Source of the DNA: Lentinus brumalis
Taxonomy: Eukaryota; Basidiomycota; Agaricomycetes; Polyporales; Polyporaceae
Assembly (NCBI GenBank): GCA_001792895.1
Contig: MARA01000006.1
Location: 124,001 to 188,000 of the forward strand
Direction of reading: 5' to 3'
Length of the DNA: 64,000 bases
Shown: one piece after another, positions 10,249 through 21,400 of the stretch
Layout: every line of letters starts with the position of its first letter
Position numbering within the stretch: the stretch's first letter is position 1
Notes under the pieces: model-generated
Databases searched by the model: none
What the model was told of the DNA's origin: nothing
What the model saw: the letters and a program-made list of their open reading frames with translations, nothing else
Translations under genes and position numbers: made by a program

Positions 10249-11857
10249 TCATGACGCAATCTTCGGAGACGCAGCTGAGGTAGCATCTGCCCATGGCGAC
10301 TCCTCTCCATCGTAGTAATTCACTGCTCGAGGTCCTGCCAACAGAAATTGCCCGGGAGCAGACAGAGGTGACGGCACTGGTGATGGGGAAGGAGAAGGAG
10401 AAGGCGAGTCTGCATCAGCACGTACAGGCGGGTAGATCTGCAGTGTTGTGCTCGACGGGGGTGCCGAAGACGCAGGACCCTCCGAGGCCGACGCTTCTGG
10501 GAGGGAAGAGGCGGGCGTGTCTGCTGATACGCGTTCGATATGGCCAGCCTTCTCCTCGGACTCTGCGCCGGATGAAGGACCTGGAGTAATCGTCCGCGCA
10601 GATTCTGGGACGTCGTCCGCTAGTGGCGCCGGGGAGCTTGGACGCGATTGTTGTGGGGAGGGTATGCCGGACGATGGCGACTTGATACCCACGGCGGACG
10701 AGGACGCACGGTGTCGCGAGCGTACCTGTACAGCTGGTCCGTCCTCCGATTCCACTTCAGCGGCACTTGAGCGTGCGCGCGCCGCAGCGCTGTCCCGCTC
10801 AAAGAGACGAAGGACGTTCTTCAACGCTTCTCCCTGCTCCCGGGCCTCCCGCAAGGCCTCTTCGGTCTCTGCGCGTTTTCGCCGCTCGGTCGCCACCATC
10901 TTGTTCGCCTGGACACCACAACCATTGGCAGATGTCGGCATAGATTCACACAGAGACTCACCTCCTCGAAGAGAGCTTGTGAGAGCGACTCTAGCTCCGC
11001 CTCTAATGCGGTCTTCGCCTCGCAAGCGGACTGGTGCGCCTTCCGTTCCGTGTCCAACTGATGCTTCAGATCCTCCAGCTCCTTGTCCCAGTCTTTCGGC
11101 TGCACCAGCGACGGGAGGGAGGCGGACGTGAGATGGGAGCCGTTCAGGACCGGTGACTGCCCGGCGGACAGCCGTGGGGAAGACGGATGGCTGGACGTGG
11201 CGTTCGCCCCGTTGCCATTGCCAAAGCGGAAGCGGAAGAACTTGTTCTCGGTTGACGGCGCCGGAGAGGGCATCGTCGCCGATCGGGGAACGACTGGCGA
11301 ATGTTCCCGGGCGGGGGACGGCTGTGAGAGCGTTGGGGAGTACTCGGTCGACGTGAGACTGTCTGTGCTGCGCCTGCGATCCGCCTCGGCCTCGGCCTTG
11401 AGGTTCTGCTCACGGGCACTCATGCGTCGCCAGCCGACGTCCTTGGAGTGTCCAGGATCGCGCTTGAGGGCGTCCTCGAGCATCTCGTTGTTGGCGAGCG
11501 CCATTTGTAGATTAGACTTGGCGAGTGTGAGCTCCGTCTGGAGGTCTGCCTGTGCCTTGTAGGCCTCCTTGAGCATAGACGTCTGATTCCATGGGGGTGT
11601 GAGGGGGCCTTGTGAGCAAGTATGCGGAAGGCACGGAAGGAAATGTGGCGTACGAGCTCTTCGATTCGGTTGATCGTCCTGCTAAGAGCATACCTCAAGT
11701 CCTCCTCCTGCCCTTGAGAATGCACTCTCCGGATATCTCGCAGCTCATCGTCAACTTCGTTGAAGTAGGGAGCGTTTGTCGGCTTCAAGCTGTCGATGCG
11801 CCGTGGAAGGTTACGGTTGGAAGATTGATAGTGTGTCGGAAGCGGCATGTGGATCAT
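10249..11857 (-). CDS. SEC2: Sec2-type guanine nucleotide exchange factor for a Sec4/Rab8 GTPase
   Basis: Activates the exocytic Rab on secretory vesicles through a long coiled coil. Exons: 11654-11857, 10962-11582 and 10249-10908, total 1485 nt, 494 residues; introns of 71 and 53 nt are GT-AG. The Sec2p helix starts DLRYALSRTINRIEEL and continues across the first intron as TSMLKEAYKAQADLQ and LAKSNLQMALANNEMLEDAL. After a Ser/Pro-rich stretch of roughly 130-150 residues the coil resumes with LEAELESLSQALFEE, spliced to ANKMVATERRKRAETEEALR, the other highly conserved part. The C-terminal half is Ser/Pro/Glu-rich and low-complexity, ending NYYDGEESPWADA. The start is taken as the first in-frame ATG (11857); the frame is open further upstream without an ATG, so an extra 5' exon is possible. 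Confidence 0.85.
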
Positions 11858-12544
11858 ATGTCTGGGGTGACTTGACGAGTCGGCTTGGCCGGTCGTCGCT
11901 AGCTCTCCTGTAGATTCCAAGCCCTAGCGGTCGGCAGTGCGAGTTGCTGGATGGACCAGGAGAAGGACGGATGATGATACGGACGAGCAGTGACGGAATG
12001 TACGATGGCTGATCGACAATACCGAGAGAGCGGGACTCAGATCACGGCACGAAGGTACACGAGTAGACGAAGAAGATGCGCATAAGATGCCGATGGGGTC
12101 GCCGACGAGGAGGACGCAACACAGCCTGAGGGTGGAAGAGGACAAGTCCGGGAGCAAGACGTGGCTGGGAGCTCGGTTCGCCATGTCAGGCGCTTCTCTG
12201 CGTTGCTATATACCACGTTCATACCAAACGCTTCCATCTCTCAGCTGCAGTGCGAACATTCCCCATAGCTGGGATCTGGAGGAAGACCACAATCAATTCG
12301 ATACAACAACACTACACGCAGACTGGTCCTTTAACTCTGTTGATGCTAATCTAAGTGATCTGGCAATCTGACCCGAGTGTGATGCGGATAGTAATGTAGG
12401 TATGTTGAAAAGCACTGCGACGAAATGTCGCTGGTCCTAACATGTACTCTTACCTGTGTAAAGGCGCCATGCAGAGTCGACGTGCAATCTCAGAATTACA
12501 TTCACGAGCTGACAGAAAGCCGATCGGGCGGTTTCTTGGCGGAT
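11858..12544. other. SEC2 promoter region and ELP6 3' flank
   Basis: Upstream of the leftward SEC2-like gene, a TATATA on the minus strand at 12206-12211 could be its TATA box, about 350 bases from the chosen ATG. An 87-codon minus-strand ORF starting at 12184 may be leader sequence or an upstream ORF. Beyond it lies the 3' flank of ELP6. Confidence 0.4.
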
Positions 12545-13434
12545 TCACAGAACGCTATTGCCTGTTCCACGCTCAAAAAACAAGCTACCCGAGTCTGTGA
12601 GCTTGTAATGTACCGCAGTAGTACGCGACACAAGGGTATGTCCTGCTTCCGCTGAAGCTGGGCCCAAGTGTAGAGCCACCTACAGACGAGATGCTCAGTA
12701 AAACCCCAGGTAAATAGTTGGACGCACATACTTGGCCACTGACGGAACCACTCCTGCCGCTAGAAAGAGGGAAGACATCCATATGGTAGCTGCACAGCTG
12801 CAGCAACCGTTTGAGCAGCTCGTCCGGCTCTCCAGGCGTCACGATATGGTGCCCTAACACGAGAGACGCGTTACGCTATGACATCATATTAGCATCGAGT
12901 CGTGGTCTTCAGCAGAGCGCATACCTGTCGGGATAGTGCGCATAGGGCTCGTGTGAACCGGACGATCTCTTCAACTGTTATACCTATCCACTCCATCGAA
13001 GAGAGGTCGTCCACAATGACGAGTACTCTCTGGTCCGAGTGCTCCACCAACTTCTGGCGCACCGCGTCGTAAAGACTTCTCAAAGACCTCTGGCTATCGT
13101 TCTGTAACGCAGACAGGTGTGTCATGGCGTCGATAATAGCAACAAGCCCAGATTCGAGATGGGCGGCGAGGTTCAAGTTCTGCGGATACATGATTGTATC
13201 AGATAGAGACGACCGAGGCATTTATATCTCATATAACACTCGTACCGACCGTCCGGCTATAGCTTTCCATCGCCCTACGTCTTCGGACATGGAGACGAGG
13301 AGGGCTGGAGAGTGCTTGGACTCTTTGAGATGGCTAGACAGAAAGCGATGTAGGAGGAAGTCGGCCGGCGCAAGAAGCTCGTCAGTTACGAGGAGGACTT
13401 CTCCAGGCAGCGGAAGTGCACTGGGCGGAAACAT
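12545..13434 (-). CDS. ELP6: Elongator complex subunit 6
   Basis: One of the three RecA-like subunits (Elp4/5/6) that form the ring of Elongator, the complex modifying wobble uridine in tRNA. Exons: 13246-13434, 12925-13179, 12732-12875 and 12545-12679; all are in phase 0 and total 723 nt, 240 residues. Typical blocks: LPLPGEVLLVTDELLAPADF and FLLHRFLSSHLKESKHSPAL, then LAAHLESGLVAIIDAMTHL, RVLVIVDDLSSMEWIG, SLVLGHHIVTPGEPDELLKR and, at the end, AVHYKLTDSGSLFFERGT. As is usual for Elp6, there is no Walker A motif. The reading frame is open upstream of the chosen ATG, but the family start fits MFPPSALPLPGE. It is divergent from COG3, sharing a 375-bp promoter region. Confidence 0.86.
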
Positions 13435-13809
13435 CGCGCAATTCAAGAGCTGCCAATCAGTAGATACTGTAGTCGGGAGTAGAGAGGAGAAACCTCCAAG
13501 TTCCAAAGAGGAAGGAGAGTTGGGGCTGCTGCACAACACACGCAAACAACCGCTGTGGCTGAGACGGAGACGCGTTCCGGACTTGCCGCGCTGCCATACT
13601 TGCTTCTCCGTCCAGCGCAGCAGACTTACCGCGTCCCCCACCCTGATTGCACCGTCGTGCCACTTGTATACCCACCGCACTGTTGCCACGAAGTGCTTCT
13701 GGAGTCTCGCCTCGTTTACAAGTCTGCACTCGGTTACTAGTGAGCAATAGTTGCGGATGGTGGCCGCTGAACATTCGCGTGAGCTCAAGCATACTAATGC
13801 AGGCGTCGA
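13435..13809. other. Bidirectional promoter region ELP6/COG3
   Basis: A 375-bp gap between two divergently transcribed housekeeping genes. No TATA box is evident. The minus-strand frame of ELP6 stays open for most of it, but without family resemblance, so I treat that as chance. Confidence 0.5.
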
Positions 13810-16800
13810 ATGGCATCAAGCAGCAAGCGGCCTCCGAACTTGTCCTCTCTTACGCCTCACCCAAAGCCTACCATCAATGTGGAGGAATGGGAGGCGTTGG
13901 CACCCATCGGTGACATAGAGGCGAGAAGCGTGAGCTACATCCAGTCGGCCGGCGAGAGGTCCACCCTGCCTTTGAAGGTGCGTGCTGCCTTCGGAATTAC
14001 GCCTCAGCATCCCCTTCATGCACTACGTCAAGTTCAGCGTAGAAGAGTCAAGCTCGTCTTCCCGTCCATCCACCCCCACCGTCCGCGGTAAACTCGGCCA
14101 GATATCCCGCCCGTCTACACCCAACATAGCCGCCTCTCATCGACATACTACCCCCCACGCCCTCCATCCCAAGCAGCCCATACAGACTCCACAGCAGTTC
14201 TATGACTGGTTCACGCTCATCGACCGCTCCGTCACACACAGTCAAGAAGCTCACATACGTGCACACCTGGGCACCGTGTCCGACCATCTGGAAACATGCG
14301 ACAGACTAATCAACCGCATAGACGAGATTGACAAGGAGATTGATGACATGCTTCAGGGCTGGCGGTCAGTGGAGGAGAGCGGGAGAAGCTTGAAGGACGC
14401 TTGCGAGCAGCTGCTGCAGGAGCGGGTGAGTTGTACCTTTCTGTGACGCGTCAAGGTCATTCCTATTAACATTGACCCCTGTAGGACCGTATACTGGACG
14501 TGACTGTTGCGATTGATGAGCGGCTGGAGTACTTCCAGGAGCTCGAACACGCAACACGAATGCTGAACCATCCCGGCGAGTCCCTTGTACTGCAAACCGA
14601 CTTCCTCTACATGGTAGAGCGCGTGGATATCTGCATCGACTATCTAAAAGCTCATGTGGGTCTTGACCTCTGGATTCCCTTCCTTAGACTCACAGGACTA
14701 CAGCGACACTTCAAAGAGGCAGAAATATATCTCCTGCGCTTCCAACAGTGTATGACACGCGCTATGACCTTGATTAGGATGTACTTCGTTGGGTCACTAC
14801 GCGCGTTGACGGCTGATGTGTCCCGACGGTTATCGGAAAAGGTGTGCGCATATCTCCCTGGGTCGAATCGTGATATCTGACCGTAGGAACAGGACGTCTC
14901 GACTACTGCACAAATGCATCTGCTGTACACTAGGTTCCAGACTGTTTCAGGACCCCTCGCCCCGCTACTGGCCGAGCTGGAGCGTCGTGCCCAGGCACAC
15001 CCCGACGAGCTATCTGCACTGCTGGCCGAGTGCCATACCGCTTACTTCTCTGCCCGCAAGACTCTTCTTGTGAACCGTCTGATGGAAGAAATCAAAGGCC
15101 TCGACCCGGCGCGGACGGAGCTGGTGGAGCTCGTGAGTACGAGTCTGTGAAGTAAGAATGCCCGAATCTCACACATGCATCAGACCAGGGCTGGATGCAG
15201 TTATCTCAAGCAGCTGTGTACGGACGAGTTTACCTTGTTTCGGGCCTTCTTCAATTCCGGCGAAGAGCAGCTCTAGTGCGTGTGATGGCTGAGCTTCGTA
15301 TTGCGTCCGCTCGACTGACTTCGTGCTCAGCCAGTACCTCGAAAGCCTGTGTGACTACCTCTACGACGACCTACGGCCGCGTATCCTCCACGAACCGCGC
15401 CTCACGGCTCTTTGTGAGGTCTGCACGGTGCTTCAGGCGCTCATGGTACTGGACATTCCCTCGTTGCCAGATTCATCCTCCGACGAAGAGGCAGACCTAG
15501 ACGAGCTTGCGTTGGACTTGGACCAGCCCAGGCGCCACAAAGGCTTGCGAACGCTTCACATCAGCCACCTCCTGCAGATGGTCTTGCAGGATGCGCAGAC
15601 ACGACTCTTCTTCAAGGCACAGTCTGTCATTCAGTCTGAGATAAGGTACTACATCCCCAAGCCGGAAGACCTTGCATATCCAGACAAACTTATCGGTAAG
15701 TGCACCCGTCGCTGTCCATCGATGGCAGGAGGTAGACTAACCTTGACTCCTATAGCCGCACGGAAGCCTCTGACAGGCCTGGAGATCAAGGAGAAGCAAA
15801 GTGTGAGCCAGATCTTCCAGCTGAAGTCCCTCGACAAGCAAGAAACGTGGTATCCCACACTGCAAAAGACTGTCTGGGTGCTATCGCAGCTCAAGGACTT
15901 TGTCAAGGTACCGCTCTGTGATTCTGCGCAGCATCCATGAGCCGGTCCCTGACCGCGTCCAATAGCCCGCCATCTTCGACGACCTCGCCCAAGAAGCGGT
16001 TACCTACTGCAAGCAGACGCTGGTCAGCGCTGCCGAGACCCTCAAATCCAAGAACCCACCGTCCTCCATATTCGAGGGCCAGCTCTTCCTCGCGCGTCAC
16101 CTGCTCATCCTGAAAGAGATGACCCAAAACCTCGACCTCGTGCACCGGAACGTCGAGAGGGGGATCGACCTCTCCGGAGTCAATGGTAAGTCCAAGTCCG
16201 ACGCCTTACCTTCGCACGCCGTGCTCCCCCGTTCCTCGTCCCTTGCTTACACACCCGGGCCGCCCCCAGAGACGCTGGCTTCGATGCTCGGCCGGACGAC
16301 CTCCCTCCTCCCGAACGCCTTCATGACTTCCCTCGGTATGCCGCGTGACGAAGACCTGAGCGACATCCGCCACGTGAGTGTGCCTTTCCCGAGACCGTGT
16401 CCCCGTCCGCTGTGAGAACGGCCACACTGACTGCGCCTTCCCGCGCCCGCGTGACCTGCGTGTGGTTCGCCTTCCGCAGGGGATCGACCAGGAGCTCAAA
16501 CAGGCATGCGAGGACGTCATACAGTCCAGCGTCGACGCCGTCTCAGGCAGCACGCGCTCCTGGGCCGAGCAGGTGCGCCTGACATATGCGCTCGACAACG
16601 ACCCAGTGGGACCGGACGGCAAGCCTGCGCTCCCTCGCATGGACTATTCGGCCGCTCAGACAGGCCACTGGGCGAGTGCGCGGGCCGCCCAGTCGATCAT
16701 CGACTCCATACCCATTGTCCTGGAGATGCAAGTGCACCAAGTCGCGACGCGCCTGCGGCTGTACATCGAGGACGAGCGCACGGTCAACGTTCTGTTGAAG

Positions 16801-16989
16801 CATGTGCAAGACAGGATCGTAGAGGACTATGCGGTGTTCAACGAGCTCATCTCCAACCTGTACAACGGCACCCTGCGGGGCAAGGGTCCGACAGAGGATT
16901 ATATCCGGGAGAGGGTCATACGAGGCTGCAAGGAGGATTGGCAGAACGACCGCCCTACTGCTAGTAGTAGTAGTACGGTACCATGGTAA
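13810..16989 (+). CDS. COG3: Conserved oligomeric Golgi complex subunit 3 (Sec34)
   Basis: Subunit of the COG tethering complex, which captures retrograde vesicles at the Golgi. Eleven exons: 13810-13977, 14033-14425, 14485-14655, 14704-14841, 14887-15132, 15184-15275, 15331-15695, 15756-15907, 15966-16185, 16270-16373 and 16480-16989. They total 2559 nt, 852 residues, close to yeast and human COG3. The conserved core reads TPQQFYDWFTLIDRSV, RHFKEAEIYLLRFQQCMTRA, HLLYTRFQTVSGPLAPLLAE and QYLESLCDYLYDDLRPRILH. Later blocks are CTVLQALMVLDIP, EIRYYIPKPEDLAYP, TWYPTLQKTVWVLSQL and LFLARHLLILKEMTQNLDLV. All ten introns are short GT-AG with consistent phases. A serine-rich segment sits near the N-terminus, and the last ten residues come from a (TAG)n microsatellite at 16963-16975, probably lineage-specific. 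Confidence 0.95.
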
Positions 16990-17421
16990 TCTTCATGCGC
17001 ACCTGCTGCGCCAGTTGATGGAACACCTGGCATGGTCAACTTGTGGTGAACGATCCGCTGCCCTGGGGCCACGACAAGACTATGATCAGAGGTGACTAAG
17101 AGCTACACTGTACAGAACCCTTCTGGTGAGCAACAAATATACTAGACGATGCCGTACTTGTAGAGAGACATGAAGTAGATCCGGTCCTTGACATGGAGAC
17201 TCGTGCGGTGAAGGCGATAACCGGTATCCATGTCCGGAGAGGTGGTGAACGATCTGTGTGAGTGCAACATTATGAAAAGTAATGGATAGAAGGATAGAAG
17301 CGGTATCATGTGTATGCTTTAAGGTCATTCCAAGACGAGACCCAAAGCAAAGGTAGGTGAACCAAGCGCAGAGCAGATCGCACCGTGCGTCCGCCGTCGA
17401 AGAGCCAAGAAGGGAGGGAAC
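16990..17421. other. Convergent 3' flanks
   Basis: COG3 (+) and the LAMTOR1-like gene (-) end facing each other here. No coding signal was seen. Confidence 0.5.
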
Positions 17422-18448
17422 TCACTCTCCCCAGCTCTGGGAGATATTCCCAACGTCCTCTATTTTGAATTCGGACGCAAGGAATGGTGTTTTGCGGTCC
17501 GATGCAGCATTGGAGCTTCCATCGGCCTGTACGCCGTTCCGGAGCAACTGGACGAGCCTGTCCTGGCTGGCATCTCCCGGCGTCGACGGCGACTCGACCT
17601 CAAGAACCCCTTCCGAGCCATTCTCGACTTCCTTGCCCTTCCCGTTCGCGTCTTCCATGCCCTCGCCGCGCTCTTCACCGAACCGGCCCAGTCGTCCACG
17701 CGTTACGCTTCGTCCTTGCCGTATCCTGCTTCCAGCCAAGAACCCACCTGGACCGCGGACTAGTCGGACGTTCAAGATTGGCCGTCGAACGCCGCCGTCT
17801 GGATCGGCTTCTGGTGGAAGATAGGATGCATCTCCGGGATGCAGAGATGAATTAGAACGGCTTGTCTGGATCGAGGGCGAAGGATCTCGTGAGGCTCCGT
17901 AAGAAGGATCGTGAGACTGCTGAGGATAAGCAGTGGGAGAAGGATAGTCGGGCTCAGGGTTCGTCTGGGATGTGGACGAGGTGGGGCGTGGTGGGGTCGT
18001 GTTCGTGGACAGACTGCGGTCCGTGCGTCCATAGACAGGACGATTGTGCAAGTTGAATGGAAGCGGCTGGTTCACATTGACCATTTTCCTGGTGCGGGTG
18101 CAGGGTCGGGGGTAATATGAGACAGAGGCCAGGGCTGCAGCACAATCAGACGCACCCTTCTTTGGAGCGGACGATGTGCCCAAGCCGTTCCTTCATCTTT
18201 TGGTGGTCGACAGTGTAGCTTCGCGGGCTTTGCGCTCCCGTCAGGATCACCCACTCCGCGGATATGAGAGAACGAAACGCACATGGTGACCTCGTCCGCT
18301 GGCTGGATGAACGGCGTGCGTTCGTCCGGGCCATTCTGCCATTGTGATGAGCTCGCCGCTTGTCTGTTCTGTTCGCTCCGTAGCTTACCGAGTCTGGGGA
18401 GCCCGAGCGCATGCAACAGCCGAGGACATAGTGGATGACGGAGGCCAT
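17422..18448 (-). CDS. LAMTOR1/Meh1(Ego1)-like lysosomal TORC1 adaptor, candidate
   Basis: Exons: 18389-18448, 18283-18335, 18156-18227 and 17422-18088, total 852 nt, 283 residues; the introns (53, 55 and 67 nt) are GT-AG and phases fit. The N-terminal part carries GCCMRSGSPDS, then NGPDERTPFIQPADEV, DHQKMKERLGHIVRSKEGKM and VNVNQPLPFNLHN. That order (Cys-Cys near the start, an acidic ERTPFI box, a helical DHQK segment) recalls the vacuole-anchored LAMTOR1/Meh1 adaptors, which are held on the membrane by N-terminal lipids. The long remainder is Pro/Ser-rich and low-complexity, ending NISQSWGE. If the family is right, GCC should directly follow the first Met, yet here MASVIHYVL precedes it, so the start may be wrong. 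The gene is well supported; its function is an inference. Confidence 0.68.
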
Positions 18449-21400
18449 GGGAGGTCGTCGCGGGAGGCGACGACAAGGACGGACAGGCGTGGTCGAGTGC
18501 AAGAGATGGGCGCCTCCGAAAGCGGGAATGCCGCTGCTGCTCGAGGCGGCGCGCTATCCGGGACGCCGAGATTCCGGGGAAGATGACGATCGGACGCCAC
18601 CAGTGTACTCAACGCCCGCCACAGCCGCCTGCCCAGCCCGCCCCGACACACCACAACAGGCTGCCTCGGTCGCCGAAGTGCAGTCGCGCGGTGTATTATC
18701 CCGTAACTGAGACTGGCATAAGATGATAGTCATGTCTGAGAATGTCAGTCAGCGATGCAAACGTCGATCATACCCCAGCCATCACTTGCGCTCGAGGTTA
18801 TCGCAAGAATTTTGCTCGTCTGCTGTCCCGCAGGCCCCCTGATAAGGCTGTGACTCACTGGCCGTCCGCAGGTTCAGGAAAGCGGACGGAAGAGGAGAAG
18901 CATGGACATTGGTGAACGACTGTCTGGGATCCCGACACTGAGCGTAGCTACACGGTCTCATCGGCGGCCGGAGGATGTCGAGCGGGAATGAACATACCGC
19001 AGACACGGCCTTGGCTTTCATGAGGGACCGCATCATCCGAGCATAACATCTCAATGGGCGCAATACATTCTCGTTCGCGCATGTCTATGTTCCGACGCTT
19101 GATCGATACCGAAGACACGCCGCATGCAGACGGAAGACACACCGCGTGCCATTCCGTGTAGCCGACAGCTGCGACCCATGCTGGACTTCGTGCGAACACC
19201 ACGTTCCACCAGCTTCCCTCCTTGTCTTCGACCGTAAGCTCCAGATGGTCAACGTGATGGACTTACCGGTAAATTCTCTAGGACACCAGACAGGACCTTC
19301 GGCACCGAGGTATCGTTCGTGCGCACACCCTCGATCTTTCTAGTAAAGAGCAAGATCCTGGCTCGACAGACAGAGGGTGAGAGTATCTCGGTGTCATTAC
19401 AGTACGGACTATCAGTATTCTACCGTGACACATATGTGTGAGACCGTCCCCGAGGAGCTGTCCATTTGAGTGGGGCGGGAGAGATCTACGCGAACGTCCA
19501 GATCGAAGCTTAAGGTTCGTTGCAACGGAGGTAGTACCCTCGAATTGCCACGAAGTCGCAAACAGCCAAGACCATCCTAGTATATGGTTCCCGCAACTCC
19601 AATGTTTTTGCAGGCCCGACGGAAGAGGGTATGTTAAGAGGCTTATTCTCGGATGTGCTCAGTCATCCCTCGGAACACCTGTACAATGCAGACTTCGCAG
19701 GATGATCGAGGGCAGCCAAATTTGCCAAATCGACACACGGCTGAAAACGAGACGGTCGGGTGATCCCTCTTCTCCAGCACTTCGACCGCTGTCCCACCAC
19801 GCCAAGCGGGGCACGAGCAGCATTCGTCCAATGGCGCGGAAACCTGTACGGACGTCGGCCGCCTGTCGTGTAGACGAACGATCGGTTCTACAGGCTGCAT
19901 AGCGGATGGAGTCGCAGGGCAGAATAAGCCTGACAGGCGGTACCACGACACCGGTCATGCTTGAGGCAGAAGCCCTCCCCACGACCTTTCAGGCCCTAGG
20001 TGGTGTTCATTCGAGGAGGTCATCAGACCTCAGACCTCTTCAACGAACGATGCGATGGTTAACGATCACGGATCACGTTTTGTCAGAACGCTCCTCAGAC
20101 ACATAATGGAAGCGTACGCCCATGTTGCAGGAAGGTTGGAGCTAGACGGCGCGTACCGGGCGGGGTGTGAGCGGGCATCACTCGGCGTTGGAATGGGGCG
20201 TATGTCCGACGCTCTGAAGCCGCCGCCGAGGCAGGGACATTGCCTCTTTCAGGGTGTGTTGGTCGGATAATTTGTTATCCGTGGAACGTGGTCTTGAGGG
20301 GCGACATTGACGGCCGCTGCTTCTGAACAATGTCCAACATACTTATGTCATCGTCTAGAGCTGCGGAGATTCGCAGGCAAAACGCTCACTTATTGTCCCT
20401 GGCCTCGACCATGCAGTCCTATCTATGTACTGAGATGCGTGGGCCGACAGTGTCGCAGGGCATGGGCGCAAGCTCGAGGGTGCGTTCGACGAGCCTACTG
20501 GGTGCATGGATTCGGTACCGAGGCCATTTGTGCGGAGAGCATATTCCCACTGGGGGCGGTATCCGACTCCGCAACGTCTTTCAGGAAAGAGATGGCGCAC
20601 ACCCACCGCATCGAATGATCCGCGAGAGGCAGACGCTCCCACCGCGGTCTGCCAAACTCGAGCCACGATATATTTACCCACATTCAACAGTCGGCGCCCT
20701 TGCTTTCCACCTGCCATGTTGGGACGGTCTTCGATGATCAGGGCGTTGCCGGATTGTGGCACCACAGCCTCTGGCTTGTTCCCTCTTGTTCCCCGGGCCT
20801 GCTTCTAAAGCCTCCGAGCGGCCAGGTGGACAGCTGCCACACGAGCTGGCAGGCGCAGCTGGCCTTATAAGGGAGCGTCTAGGAAACGCGTAAGAACAAA
20901 CTTTAGCGGCAGGAGGCGCGTAGACGTAACCGCAACATAATGGGGCTCACAGAATTCCGTGTCCGTCGCCCGCTGGAGGAGCGTGTTGGATACTTCTGGG
21001 AAGTGTAGGCGGTGCCGAGCCCTGATTCCAGGCGTCACGTATCGCACCGCCGACTTCACTTCTTCCAAGCGGACGCTGGACAGAACGCTGCTGCTGCAAC
21101 CTTGAGTCTTGACCGCTAGGACAGGCCCGCGCGCCGGTCCAAGAACCTGAGAAGTTGAGATCGATGAAACTCGCGTCTGATAAGCCACTAGCCAGGAAAA
21201 TAATTAAATACACGTTTACGCAATGCGCTGAGCGTGAGGAACCATTGCCTGGAGAATCGGGAACACCTCGTCGACTGCGCCCTCGGAGCGGAAGCCGCGG
21301 TATTCCGGCGCGGATGGTCGGAGAGAGAGAACATGCTCTCCTCATGTCGCCACAGAAAGTGCGTCGACATGAGCGAGGAACACACCGTCGTGGAATGTCG

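Noticed and set aside
16963..16975. TAG trinucleotide repeat
   Set aside because: Only four units; it encodes a few serines at the end of COG3 and is too short to list as a repeat of interest.
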